NCBI GenBank assembly: GCA_964520325.1 | Contig: CAZFOB010000012.1 | Coordinates: forward strand, 1-64,000 | Direction: 5' to 3' | Source of the DNA: CAZFOB01 sp964520325 | GTDB taxonomy: Bacteria; Actinomycetota; JAICYB01 | Length of the DNA: 64,000 nucleotides | The notes under the pieces: model-generated | Seen by the model: only the letters and a program-made list of their open reading frames with translations | Database searches by the model: none | Told to the model about the DNA's origin: nothing | Part shown: positions 1 to 9,700 of the stretch, one piece after another | How the letters are laid out: every line of letters starts with the position of its first letter | Numbering within the stretch: the stretch's first letter is position 1 | Position numbers and translations under genes: made by a program

Positions 1-54
1 TTTCATCCCCGCGAGGGTGGCCGCGAACAGCGGCCATGGAAAACTGGACTCGAA

Positions 55-1458
55 TCAGACGTCCGGTGGTCGCCGGTCGAGCCAGGGACGTGCGGCTTCG
101 AGCTGGGCCGCGACGCGGATCAGCGTTGCTTCGTCCGCCGGGCGTCCAACCAACTGCACACCGACGGGCAGACCCTCTTCGTCCATCGCCAGTGGCAGCG
201 AGATGGCCGGCTGTCCGGTTTGGTTCCAAGTCGGCGTGAACGGCACCTTGTCGAGGATGAGGTTGATCTCCTGCGGACGCTCCGCGAAGATCCTCGCGAA
301 GTCGCCCACTTTCGGCGGCGGACCCGCGACGGTCGGTGTGAGCAACACGTCGTAGTCGTCGAAGAACGCGATGATCGTACGGCTCTGTCGCTGCAGCTCG
401 TTCATCGCGCGCATCAGCTCTGAGGCCGGTGCCTGACGGCCCATCTGCACGAGCATCTGGTTGATCGGTTCGAGCTCTTCGATCGGCGGGAGATCGCTTC
501 GCGAAGCCGTTCCCGCTGCGGCGATCAACATCGCGAGTGGCACCTCCATCTCCGGCGGCGCCGCTTCGACGACCTCGTGTCCGAGCTCTTGCAACAGCGC
601 AGCCGTATCTTCGGTGGCTTGACGGTGCGCGGCCGCCGTCTCCGCCGCGGGGTTGGGGTGCGTGGTCGTCACCGCGATACGTAGCCGGCCGGTCGGTGCA
701 CCGACCTGGTCCAAGAAGGTGCCATCCGGATCCGGCGTCCAGAACGCGTCGCCTGTCGAGTAGCCCGACAGTACATCGAGCAGCGCGGCCGCGTCGGCGA
801 CTGTTCGTGCCAAAGGTCCGGTGTGTCCGAACCAGTTCTGCGCGTCGGGTGCATCGGACACGCGCCCTCGGCTCGGTTTGATGCCGACCAAGCCGCACCA
901 CGCGGACGGGATGCGCACCGATCCGCCGCCGTCGGAACCGATGGAGATCGAACACAACCCGGCTGCGAGTGCTGCTCCCGCGCCGCCGGACGAACCGCCC
1001 GGCGAGTACTCGGGGTTGTAGGGGTTGCGCGCGGGCGGGTAGCCGTCCGGTTCGCTCACGATCGAGGAGCCGAACTCCGGAGTGTTCGTCTTGCCGAGCA
1101 TGACCATGCCGGCGTTGCGCGCGCGCACAACGACCTCGGCGTCGACATCGGGCACGCGATCGGCGAATCCCTTCGCACCGTGCGTCGTACGGATACCGGC
1201 GGTGTCGATGAGGTCCTTCACCGACACGCCGACGCCGTGCAATGGCGACAATCCGGCGCCGTCGCGGACCGCGCGTTCGGCCTCGTTCGCAGACGCGAGT
1301 GCGTGATCGGCTGTCACCAGCAGGTACGCACCGATTGACGGGTTCAGCCGCTCGATGCGTTCGAGATACAGCTCGGCGAGCTCAACAGGTGAGAGCGACT
1401 CATCGCGTATCAGCTTCGCCTGCTCGAGTGCCGGAAGGAACGCGAGATCGTTCGTCAT
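55..1458 (-). CDS. Amidase signature family hydrolase
   Basis: A 467-residue protein of the amidase signature (GatA-like) family, which hydrolyses carbon-nitrogen bonds of amides; the substrate cannot be told from sequence. The Ser-cisSer-Lys triad is visible: Lys81 in VSVKDLID, the glycine/serine-rich loop GGSSGG (S156/S157) and nucleophile Ser180 in GSDGGGSVRIP. The length is normal for a stand-alone amidase. The ATG at 1458 is chosen because the residues encoded further upstream are the antisense shadow of the preceding amidase fragment. Its start overlaps that fragment's stop by 4 nt, so it is the last gene of a leftward, translationally coupled chain with two peptidase-type genes. A role in peptide or amide scavenging is inferred from that context. 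Confidence 0.92.
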   Translation of the reverse strand: MTNDLAFLPALEQAKLIRDESLSPVELAELYLERIERLNPSIGAYLLVTADHALASANEAERAVRDGAGLSPLHGVGVSVKDLIDTAGIRTTHGAKGFADRVPDVDAEVVVRARNAGMVMLGKTNTPEFGSSIVSEPDGYPPARNPYNPEYSPGGSSGGAGAALAAGLCSISIGSDGGGSVRIPSAWCGLVGIKPSRGRVSDAPDAQNWFGHTGPLARTVADAAALLDVLSGYSTGDAFWTPDPDGTFLDQVGAPTGRLRIAVTTTHPNPAAETAAAHRQATEDTAALLQELGHEVVEAAPPEMEVPLAMLIAAAGTASRSDLPPIEELEPINQMLVQMGRQAPASELMRAMNELQRQSRTIIAFFDDYDVLLTPTVAGPPPKVGDFARIFAERPQEINLILDKVPFTPTWNQTGQPAISLPLAMDEEGLPVGVQLVGRPADEATLIRVAAQLEAARPWLDRRPPDV

Positions 1459-2107
1459 GACGTTGGGGGGCGCCTTTCTGTCCACGGACGCGCTCTTTCG
1501 ATCTGTGCGGAGAGACGGAACAGTGTGGTTTCGTCGTTCGGACGACCGACGAGCTGGACGCAGACCGGGAGTCCGTCCGGGGCGTTGTCGAACGGAACCG
1601 ACACCGCGGGCTGACCGGTGTTGTTCCACACGGCGGTGAAGATCGCCATCGACGCGAGCGCCATCATGCCCTCGGGATGCGCCATCGGATCTGACAACTC
1701 TCCGACGCGCGGGGGCCGCCGGCCGATCGCCGGCGTGAGCAGCGCGTCGTAGGTACCGAAGAATGAAACGATCCGGCGGCTCGAAACCTGGACCTCTTGG
1801 AGTGCTCGAACGTGGTCGCGAAGCGTTAGTTGCTGCCCGACCTTGTAGATGAATCGCACGACGTCACCAAGCTCTTCTTCGGCGGGAAGCTCCTCGCGCT
1901 CCATGAGTCCTGCGCAACGCAGCGCCAAGCTCGCGTTCATGGCGGGCTCGGCGTAGTCGGGGGTTGCTTCCTCGACGTCGTGACCGAGGCTCGCCAAGAC
2001 TTCCGCGCGGCCTGCAGGCGCGTCGCGAGGTCGTCGAAGTCCGAAGCCGCCCGTCCGAGCGATGGGATCAGAGCCACAAGCCGACCCTCGTCGCCACGAT
2101 CGATCAT
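1455..2107 (-). pseudogene. Truncated, frameshifted second amidase
   Basis: Only the C-terminal portion of an amidase remains. The later part, from about 1455 to 2010, reads in one frame and ends in the family's usual VWNNTGQPAVSVP and GLPVCVQLVGRP blocks, closely paralleling the intact amidase downstream. Its first 100 nt, starting with an ATG at 2107 that overlaps the upstream stop, read in another frame and resemble the amidase segment just before the C-terminal half (GRLVALIPSL then DDLATRLQ). So a frameshift lies near 2010 and the first roughly 300 residues, including Lys and both Ser of the triad, are gone. It cannot be an active amidase. It is probably the residue of a tandem duplication that still transmits translational coupling. 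Confidence 0.75.
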
Positions 2108-3174
2108 GCGCGGACCCCTTCACACAACAGGTCGCCGACATCGGTCAATGCGTGCAGTGCGCGGTCGAGCAGCTCGGGGGACGTCGAGACGTTCGGGAGA
2201 TCTTGCGGTGTGTGGAACCACGGGTTGTGGCCGGCGATGGAGAGGAGCGGGACGCCGAGCGCGCACCATTCCTTCGCTTCACCGACCCACCGAGCGGGCT
2301 CGCGCATCTGCGCGATCGGGATGTGATTGGGCGTGAGATCGATCCGCTGTAACGCGTTCGTTACGCCGTCGTTGACATCATCCGGAAACGCGACGTTGCA
2401 GATGCGGGTAAGTGAGAACGCGCCGTCGTCTCCCGCGCCGGCAACATTGGCGCCCAAGTGCAGGACGGCGCGTGCCGGCGGGTGCCCTCTTTCGAGCAAC
2501 CGTTTCAGGCCGAGATCGATCAGCTCGTGTCCGGTCGTACCGATGACGACGACGTTCGTGCGTTGCCCAAGGTACGTTCCGAGCTCGAGTGCGATCGCGA
2601 CCCCGGTGCCGCGCTCGCTCGCGCACGCGAACCATCCGGACAGCGGCGTTGCGATGACGATCGGTGCATCGGATCGATCGCCGAAGCGCGCGACCACGTT
2701 GGACGAACGACCTCTGATGACGCGCGCCTCGATCTCGACGGTGACGTCGCCGAGGTCTGTATCTCCGGCTACCAGCACGACGGGGATGTCGCCCGGTGCC
2801 TTCGGTGCGCGGTTCGGCACCACGAGCCGCTCGCCTTCGGTCGCGACGACGGCGACATCACCGCTCAGGAACGGCTCGTAGACCGGCTGTCCGATGAGCA
2901 GCGACATCGCGGGCACTGATCCGACCGTCGGCGCGTCGCTCGTGACGGCTCCAACGCCTTCATAGAAGAGAGGGAGCGACTCGACGACCCGGCCCCCTGA
3001 GCGCACTTCCCAATGCGCGTCGTACCGATCGAAGGTGTAGGGCAGGAGTTCCACGTCGGCGCCGCGCGTTCGCAGCTCGTCCGCGAACCACGTCACAGTC
3101 GCGTCGTCGACGGACGTCCCCGTCCGGTGATCACCGAGCGCGGCGTACGTCTCGACGAGCGAGAACAACGTCAA
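2104..3174 (-). CDS. M28-peptidase-like protein lacking usual metal ligands
   Basis: A 356-residue protein with the overall plan of M28 aminopeptidases: a PA-like inserted domain with a PVVLVAGD stretch, followed by the catalytic fold. Where active M28 enzymes carry the first His-x-Asp and the bridging Asp, this protein reads TPLSGWFACASERGTGVAIALEL, keeping the helix but not the His/Asp pair. A later TGHEL replaces the usual EGEE-type loop. It may therefore be a non-peptidase member or use altered chemistry. It starts 28 nt after the M20 peptidase gene and its stop overlaps the amidase remnant's start, so it is co-transcribed with other amide- or peptide-handling genes. Confidence 0.7.
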   Translation of the reverse strand: MTLFSLVETYAALGDHRTGTSVDDATVTWFADELRTRGADVELLPYTFDRYDAHWEVRSGGRVVESLPLFYEGVGAVTSDAPTVGSVPAMSLLIGQPVYEPFLSGDVAVVATEGERLVVPNRAPKAPGDIPVVLVAGDTDLGDVTVEIEARVIRGRSSNVVARFGDRSDAPIVIATPLSGWFACASERGTGVAIALELGTYLGQRTNVVVIGTTGHELIDLGLKRLLERGHPPARAVLHLGANVAGAGDDGAFSLTRICNVAFPDDVNDGVTNALQRIDLTPNHIPIAQMREPARWVGEAKEWCALGVPLLSIAGHNPWFHTPQDLPNVSTSPELLDRALHALTDVGDLLCEGVRA

Positions 3175-3202
3175 TCGGTCAAGTCCGCGGTCAAGTCCGC
3201 GT

Positions 3203-4540
3203 TCAAGTTGCGTTCAGGTCGCGGACGACGGCGTCCCACAGCGCCGTCACCATCCCGAGCGACTCGACGTCGATGCGTTCGTCGTCCCCGTGTCCCATCG
3301 CGGCAAGCTCGTCCATGCCGATCTTGCGGCTGAACATCCCGAAGCCGTAGGCCACCGACCCCGCATCGCGGAAGAACCGAGCGTCGGTCGCGCCGACCAT
3401 GAGCATCGGGATGATCGAGCTGTCCTCGTAGAAGAGCTTGGACGCACGACTCAGGGTGTCCCACAGCGGTGTGTTCATGTCGGACGTCGTTGCTTGGCTT
3501 TGTCTCCCGGGGATGAACTCGACTTCGCCGGCCAGGTCGCCGAGCGCCTCGTCGATCATGGCGCGCACCTCAGCCGGGCCGTCACCGGGGAGCGTGCGGA
3601 TGTCGAGCTCGATGTCGACGGTGTCCGGGATGATGTTCAGCTTCGCGCCGCCGTGAAGCACCGTCGGTGTGATCGTTGTGTGCGCGCACGAGTACGCCAT
3701 GCGGCTCATGCCGATGGGCAGGTTCGTGATGGCGTCGACGAATCCTTCCTCGGTGATGAGCGGTTCGACCATCTCGTCGGGCAGGCCCATCGATCGGACA
3801 AGTCCCTTCCAGCTCTCATGGATCCGCGTGGGAACCTTGTAAGAGCTGATGCGCCGGACGACCTCGGCCGCCTTCACGAGTGCGTTGTCGGTGCGGAACG
3901 GCATCGATCCGTGTCCCGGGGTGCCGGTGACGCGAAGCGTCGGCCATGTGATGCCCTTCTCCGCGACGAGAACGGGGAGCTTGGTTCCGTCCGCACCTGG
4001 AAGCGGAAAGCCACCCGACTCCGTGATGACGTAGTCCGCGTACACGGCATCGGGGATCGTCCTCAGGAGGTGGTCGGCTCCGTAGCGTCCGCCGGCTTCC
4101 TCATCGGCGACCGCGAGATAGATGACGTCACCCTTCGGTGTGTAGCCCGTTCGTGCGAATTCGCGCACCGCGTACGCCATCGATGCCGTGAGGTTGAACA
4201 TGTCGATCGCCCCGCGCCCCCAGATCTCGCCGTCGATGAGCTCACCGCCGAAGGGGTCGTTGCGCCACCGGTTCTCGTTCACGGGGACCACGTCGGTGTG
4301 TCCCATCAGAAGGATCGACGGCGCGTTCTTGTCGCTTCCTTCGATGCGCGCGACAAGCGACGTGCGTCCGGGGGCCGACTCGTGGTGCTCGAGCTCGAGC
4401 CCGGAGCCGGCGAAGAACGAGTCGAGCAGGTCGACGTTGCGCCGCTCCTCGCCCGATTCGACGGAGCCATCGTTCACGCAGCGATTGCGGATCAGCCCCT
4501 GAAGCAGATCGACAACATCGCCCGGCGGGTCAAAGGTCAT
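3203..4540 (-). CDS. M20 family metallopeptidase (ArgE/DapE/CPG2 type)
   Basis: A 445-residue di-zinc hydrolase that would deacylate amino acids or cleave dipeptides in the cytoplasm. Visible metal and catalytic residues are His81 in GHTDVVP, bridging Asp113 in GRGAIDM, and Glu147-Glu148 in VADEEAGG; a late MGHGDDERID carries the final His. A dimerisation domain occupies the middle, with VAEKGITWPTLRVTGTPGHGSMP. The length matches the family. Its ATG overlaps the stop of the upstream DinB-like gene by 4 nt, so both are translated together. The substrate is not predictable. Confidence 0.93.
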   Translation of the reverse strand: MTFDPPGDVVDLLQGLIRNRCVNDGSVESGEERRNVDLLDSFFAGSGLELEHHESAPGRTSLVARIEGSDKNAPSILLMGHTDVVPVNENRWRNDPFGGELIDGEIWGRGAIDMFNLTASMAYAVREFARTGYTPKGDVIYLAVADEEAGGRYGADHLLRTIPDAVYADYVITESGGFPLPGADGTKLPVLVAEKGITWPTLRVTGTPGHGSMPFRTDNALVKAAEVVRRISSYKVPTRIHESWKGLVRSMGLPDEMVEPLITEEGFVDAITNLPIGMSRMAYSCAHTTITPTVLHGGAKLNIIPDTVDIELDIRTLPGDGPAEVRAMIDEALGDLAGEVEFIPGRQSQATTSDMNTPLWDTLSRASKLFYEDSSIIPMLMVGATDARFFRDAGSVAYGFGMFSRKIGMDELAAMGHGDDERIDVESLGMVTALWDAVVRDLNAT

Positions 4541-5325
4541 AGGTACGCCTGCACGGAGCGGATGACGTCTTTCGCGTCGGGACCTTCACCATTGAGTCGC
4601 GAACGCTCGTCGGCGCGGTCGCGGTGCACGGCGACGCGGCACCAGTCGGATGCCGTCCCACGGATCACCGTCGGTGCGTCATCGGGCCCGATCGACCACG
4701 TCGCTCCGGACGGGCTCACGAGCTCCGCGCGAACCGCACCGGGTGCTTCGAGGCCGTTGATCATGAAGGCGTAGGGGAGCGCACGGACGCCGAGCTGCGC
4801 GATGTGGCGCAGGCGATCGGTGTCGATCGGCGATGCGCCGACGGCGTCGAAGCAATCGAGCCCGTGCGCCCATGTCTCCATGATGCGAGCGGTTGTGAAT
4901 GACGCCGGGCTCATCTTGTTCGGCCCCCATGGGAGCCGACCGACGGGATCGACCCCGCGCAGCACGTTGCAGAGCGCTGCATTGCCTCCGCGCCACCAGG
5001 TCGCAACGGCTTCCGGGGACATCTGGCGCGCACGTCCGAGAAGTCTGCGCTCGTAACCGGTCATCGCCTTCTCTCCTTCGAGCACGGCCTCGAGTCCTTC
5101 CCGCATCCCTTTCGGCGGACGCCGGAGCGTCACACATTCGAGCGCCATCTCGTCGCCGATCGCGATGTGGGCGACGCTGTCGCGGACGTCCCACGGAACG
5201 GCTGGAGTCTCGCGCCGCCAGTCTTGCTCCGACAGTCCGGCGAGCAACACGTTGAGGGCGTCGGCCTCAGCGGCCAGGTCGTCCACGAGTTCCTTGAGCT
5301 GGGCTTGACGGTCGCGCATGCCCAC
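4537..5325 (-). CDS. TIGR03084-like DinB/mycothiol-transferase-fold protein
   Basis: A 262-residue protein of the metal-binding DinB-like group that includes mycothiol-dependent maleylpyruvate isomerase and the TIGR03084 family. The N-terminal four-helix part shows the first ligand His in VRDSVAHIAIGDE and a second site in ARIMETWAHGLDCFDAVG (His-x3-Asp-type helix), followed by an SCP2-like beta-rich C-terminal region. Such proteins are thiol-dependent transferases or isomerases, typical of mycothiol-producing actinobacteria; the specific reaction is unknown. It is the first gene of the leftward M20-M28-amidase chain and is divergent from a TetR regulator. The shared intergenic region carries a dyad overlapping its likely promoter. 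Confidence 0.85.
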   Translation of the reverse strand: MGMRDRQAQLKELVDDLAAEADALNVLLAGLSEQDWRRETPAVPWDVRDSVAHIAIGDEMALECVTLRRPPKGMREGLEAVLEGEKAMTGYERRLLGRARQMSPEAVATWWRGGNAALCNVLRGVDPVGRLPWGPNKMSPASFTTARIMETWAHGLDCFDAVGASPIDTDRLRHIAQLGVRALPYAFMINGLEAPGAVRAELVSPSGATWSIGPDDAPTVIRGTASDWCRVAVHRDRADERSRLNGEGPDAKDVIRSVQAYL

Positions 5326-5349
5326 GACCCTCCCGGTGCGCGGATGTTC

Positions 5350-5384
5350 GGATGTTAGGCTGTGTTTACTGACCCTAACAAGCC
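5350..5384. promoter_or_regulatory. Divergent promoter and candidate TetR operator dyad
   Basis: The 77-bp gap between the DinB-like gene and the TetR gene holds the inverted repeat TGTTAGG (5353-5359) and CCTAACA (5374-5380) with a 14-nt spacer. On the minus strand the same arms supply a plausible -35 TTGTTA and -10 TAACAT separated by 18 nt. A repressor bound to the dyad would therefore cover the promoter of the DinB-like/peptidase chain. That TetR binds here is inferred from position and symmetry only. Confidence 0.5.
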
Positions 5385-5402
5385 AGACCAGGGAAGAGGG
5401 AC

Positions 5403-6023
5403 ATGGGAAGAGTCAGCACGAAAGCAAGTTCTTCGCAGTCGGCGAAATCTGCGCGCGGTCGTAACCGTCGCGACCAGATCCTCGCCGAAGCGGCGCGGCT
5501 GTTCCGCCACAACGGCTTCTACGCGACCGGTATCGACGACATCGGCGCGGCCGTGGGGATCACGGGTCCCGGTGTCTACCGCCACTTCGAGAGCAAGCAG
5601 GACCTTCTCGCCGCGATCATCGAGCTCAGCATGGAGCAGCACCAGGAGATCGTGGCCGAGGTCGGTTCGTGCGGACTGTCGGCCAAGCAGCAGCTCGAGA
5701 AGCTCGTGACGATGTCGGCCGACGCTCTTGCCCATAACCGCGACGCGGCCGCCATCTACTTCCAGGAGGCACGCAACCTCGCGCCGGACGAGCTCGCGCG
5801 ATTCACCAAAGTGCAGCGCGGGTTGATCACCGAATGGGTGCGCATCCTGCGTGCGTCGCGTCCGGATCTGTCCGAGGAGGACGCCCGCGTCGCGGTTCGG
5901 GCTGTCGCCGGTCTGCTGAACTCCGTTGGCTATTTCACGACGAAGATGTCGCCCGACCGGCTCGGACACTTGTTGGCCGGTATGGCGCTCTCCGCGCTGC
6001 TCGAAGCGCCGGGCCGCCTCTGA
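5403..6023 (+). CDS. TetR/AcrR family transcriptional regulator
   Basis: A 206-residue one-component regulator. The N-terminal helix-turn-helix domain spans about residues 22-68, beginning RDQILAEAARLF and containing the recognition stretch VGITGPGVYRHFESKQ, a canonical TetR signature. The C-terminal helical domain would bind an unknown ligand. The ATG at 5403 follows a GAGGG ribosome-binding site. It is divergent from the DinB-like/peptidase chain across a 77-bp region with a dyad, so it probably represses that chain and itself. It ends 22 bp before the convergent radC-like gene, which marks the left edge of the defence island. Confidence 0.92.
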   Translation: MGRVSTKASSSQSAKSARGRNRRDQILAEAARLFRHNGFYATGIDDIGAAVGITGPGVYRHFESKQDLLAAIIELSMEQHQEIVAEVGSCGLSAKQQLEKLVTMSADALAHNRDAAAIYFQEARNLAPDELARFTKVQRGLITEWVRILRASRPDLSEEDARVAVRAVAGLLNSVGYFTTKMSPDRLGHLLAGMALSALLEAPGRL

Positions 6024-6045
6024 TGCTCAACCGATCAGCTCCGCG

Positions 6046-6735
6046 TCAAGTTCCGTCTTGAGCTTGTAAGAACCCTGTTTCTCGCATGCTCGACCAGTCC
6101 GCCCCTGCGATGATGACGTGGTCGACGAAACGAAGCCCTAACCCGACGGCAGCTTCCTCGATCTCCATCGTCGCTCGGATGTCCTCGGGGCTGGGCGTCG
6201 GATCCCCTGATGGATGATTGTGCGCAAGCGCGAACGCCACCCCATCGTTTCGTAGGACGGCCGAGAGAGCATCACGAACGGTCAGAAGACACCGATCGGC
6301 TCCACCGCTGCTGAGCTGCACCGTACGGATCGGCCTGTTCGCCGAGTTCATGACGACGATGAGCACTTCCTCTTGCGGCCTCGCAAGAAGAAGTGGGCTC
6401 ACCAGCTCGACAAGGTGTCGAGGTTCGCTGATAACGGCGGGACCCCCGGCTCCGAGAGTTGATCTCCTTCCCAACTCAAAGGCTGCCAAGAGGCCGGCCG
6501 CCTTCGCCTCACCCAACCCGTCCATCCGAAGGAGATCTTCGAAGCGCGCCGCGGCCAACGCATGAAGCGATCCCCAAACCGCTAGGAGTTTTCCCCCGAC
6601 ATCGACGGCATTCTCCTGACGCCCACCGCTCCTGATGACGAGCGCGAGAAGCTCTCGGTCACTGAGACCTGCGGGGCCGACGCGTACTAAGCGCTCCCGG
6701 GGCCGATCGGGTCCGGGTAGGTCTGCCATTCGCAC
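6046..6735 (-). CDS. radC: RadC family JAB/MPN-domain protein
   Basis: A 229-residue protein with the RadC layout: an N-terminal helix-hairpin-helix region (LLRMDGLGEAKAAGLLAAFELG, about residues 68-90) and a C-terminal JAB/MPN metalloprotease-like domain. Metal ligands are visible in AHNHPSGDPTPSPED (His172, His174, Asp185), with a candidate catalytic Glu at 122/123. RadC proteins are widespread and often ride on mobile elements and defence islands; their biochemical role remains unsettled despite the DNA-repair name. It lies 50 nt downstream of hsdR on the same strand and is the last gene of the leftward island. Confidence 0.92.
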   Translation of the reverse strand: MRMADLPGPDRPRERLVRVGPAGLSDRELLALVIRSGGRQENAVDVGGKLLAVWGSLHALAAARFEDLLRMDGLGEAKAAGLLAAFELGRRSTLGAGGPAVISEPRHLVELVSPLLLARPQEEVLIVVMNSANRPIRTVQLSSGGADRCLLTVRDALSAVLRNDGVAFALAHNHPSGDPTPSPEDIRATMEIEEAAVGLGLRFVDHVIIAGADWSSMRETGFLQAQDGT

Positions 6736-6785
6736 TGTGCCAACGCCTCCCTTGGGCCGACGAGAGTACCGACGGGGTGTGACAG

Positions 6786-9700
6786 TTACGCGACCGCGGT
6801 CGCCCGTACCTGCTCAAGCACCGCGATCAGTTCGTCGACCTGCACGGAGGTAAAGAGCCCATCGGGCCCGTGGGGGCTGAGATCGGTGAACGGAGATTCG
6901 TAGAGCAGTGATGCGGGCATCACGCCGTGTTCCGTCAGGTGGTTGATGATCAGGTCTACGAACTCGATCTGATTTGCTCCGAGCGCTTTCCCGGCGAGAA
7001 ACTCCGCAAAGGCCTGCTTCGCTGCCTCACGGTCGAGGCCCACCAGCGAGCGAACGAACAGTCCCAAGCCGTGGCTTTCCTCCTTCACTCGTCGCATGTC
7101 ATCCGAGTCGCCTATTCCGCTCTCCGTCAGGATCCGGTCGAGGTCGTCCAGATCGGCTTGCGTGAGCGGTTTGTTCATGCGCAGCTTGTGGATCGCGATC
7201 TGATCTCTGTGCGCCTCGAGGAACTCGCGAACCTTGGCCCGGAAGCGCTCGAAGTTGCGGGACGAGGCGATGCCCAGGTCCACACCCGACTCGTCCCCCA
7301 TCTCGTCCTCGAAGTCGGTGTAGACGCGATTGCGCTGTTGTTTGTCGATCAGCTTGATAAGTGCGCGAAGCCGCTTGCGCGCGTGCTCCAACATCGCAGG
7401 CGTCACATCCCGCCACCACTCGTCCTCCTGGATCTCCTGGATCAGGACAAGCTGCTGCTGCACCATCGGGATGCCATCCTTCTCCTCCAACAAGCCGGCG
7501 ATGTGGCGGACTTCGGCGCTCAGCCGGGCAAACTCAGGCGACACCCGCAGCACCCCGAGCTGTAGTCGCAGCATCAACAGGTCGAACCGTTTCGCTTCCT
7601 CGTCTTCGGGTTCCTGCTCCGATGGCAAGCCCGCAACTTCGTGCGCCAACTCATTCCGCGCTTCTTCCTTCAGTACTTCCCACGCCGGCGACTCGGCGTA
7701 CTTCTCCACCAGCCGCCGCTTCGGACGCACCACGAAGTTGTCGACGTTCATCGATGCCACTTCACCACGCAAGAGTGCAGCCACGTCCGCCCGCAACGCC
7801 GTCGTGGGCGAAGCGGTATAGATGGCTACCGGTTCGGCGACCAGGTCTTTGGCCGTCACCGGTTCCTCCGCGGGAGGGCGGTCCAGCTCGCCGATCAGAT
7901 CCAGCCGTGTCTTGAACAACCGCTTTCCGAGCGACTCGCCGAGCGCACCGTCCGTTGTTTGGGGATCAAGGCTGAAGAACTCGATGTTCTGGCAGTAGTC
8001 CAGGACGAAGAAGAACTCCTTGTCCTTGCCCGGTCCGAACAGGTCCGGACGCAGTCGCGTGCCGCGTCCGACCATCTGCCAGAACTTGGTCTTGGAGCGC
8101 ACGAGCTTGATGAACACCAGGTTCACCACCTCCGGGATGTCGATGCCTGTATCGAGCATGTCCACCGAGATGGCGATGTGCGGCGGCTTGTCTGGGTTCG
8201 AGAAGTCGTCGATCAGATTCTGCGCGTATGTCACGCCGTGGTGGATGACACGCGCGAACGCGCCCTTGTGATGCGGGTAGTTGATGTCGAACCGCTCGGC
8301 GATGAAGTCGGCGTGCGACTGGTTCTTCGCGAAGATGATCGTTTTGCCGAGCCGATCGCCGCCCGCCACCGTCAGGCCACGAGTCATCAGGTGCTGAAGC
8401 ACCTTGTCCACGGTGTCCTTGTTGAACAGCCACTTGTTCACCGCCTGCGCTTCGACACGATCGGGCGTCGTGCCTTCTTCGTCCCACTCGATGGCGTCCC
8501 ACTCTTCCTTCTCCTCTTCGGACAGCTCGTCGTAGGCGATGCCCTCGCGATGAAACTTGAGCGGCACCGAAACCGCTTTCGGGGGGACGAGGAACCCATC
8601 CCTGACCGCATCGTCCAAACCGTAGGTGTCGGTCGGGACGCCGCGCTCGAGGTCGAAGAGTCCATAGGTGTTGATGTCGATCTCGTCCTTCGGCGTAGCC
8701 GTCAGTCCAACAAGCAGGGCGTCGAAGTAGTCGAAGATCGCACCGTACTTCTGGTACACGGAGCGATGAGCCTCATCGATGACGATGAGATCGAAGTGGC
8801 CCACGCCGAAACGGCGTTGCCCATCATTGGTTTCGTCGATCAACCCCATCATCGTCGGATAGGTCGACACGAAGACCCTGCCCTCGGTGTCCTTCTCGGT
8901 CACGAGGTTCACCGGCGCCGCGTCGGGAAGGTGCGTCTTGAACGCGTTCACGGCCTGGTTCACCAAGGCCACGCGGTCGGCAAGAAAGAGCACGCGCTTC
9001 GCCCAATTGCATTGCATCAGCAGGTCACAGAGCGCGATGACCGTTCGCGTCTTGCCCGCGCCGGTCGCCATCACGACGAGAGCTTTGCGGTCGCGGTCGT
9101 TCTCGAACGCCTGGCCGATGCGACGGATTGCGCGTGTTTGATAGTAGCGCTCGACGATCTTCGGGTTGACGAGTGCGTCGGCCAGCGGCTTTCGGCTCGT
9201 ACGCCGTTGCAGCATCAATTCGAGCTCCGTCTTCTTGAAGAAGCCCTGCACTGAGCGCGGCGGGTAGGAGGCGTCGTCCCACAACCAGTGCTCGTAGCCA
9301 TTCGTGTAGAAGATGACCGGACGTTGCCCGAACTGGGTTTCCAAGCAATCGGCGTAGAGCTTCGCCTGCTGTTGGCCGATCTTCGCGGACTTCTTCGTTC
9401 GCTTCGCCTCGACTAAGCCGAGAGGCTTACCGTCGTCGCCCCACAACACGTAGTCCACGAAGCCCGTTTCCTTCTTGTTGGGCATGCCGCGTACTTCGAA
9501 CTCCCGATCCCGCGGTTGGTCGAGCGGCCATCCGGCTTCCTTGAGCAGCAGATCGATGAAGAAGTCCCGGGTCTGTGCCTCGGAGTAGTCGTGTGTGTCC
9601 GGCCTTGCGGCATTCGCCTTCTTCGCCTTGGCCACCTCGGCGCGCAAGCGCTTGATCTCATCGTCCAACGCAGACTTGTCCGCCAGCAGCACAGAGAGGC

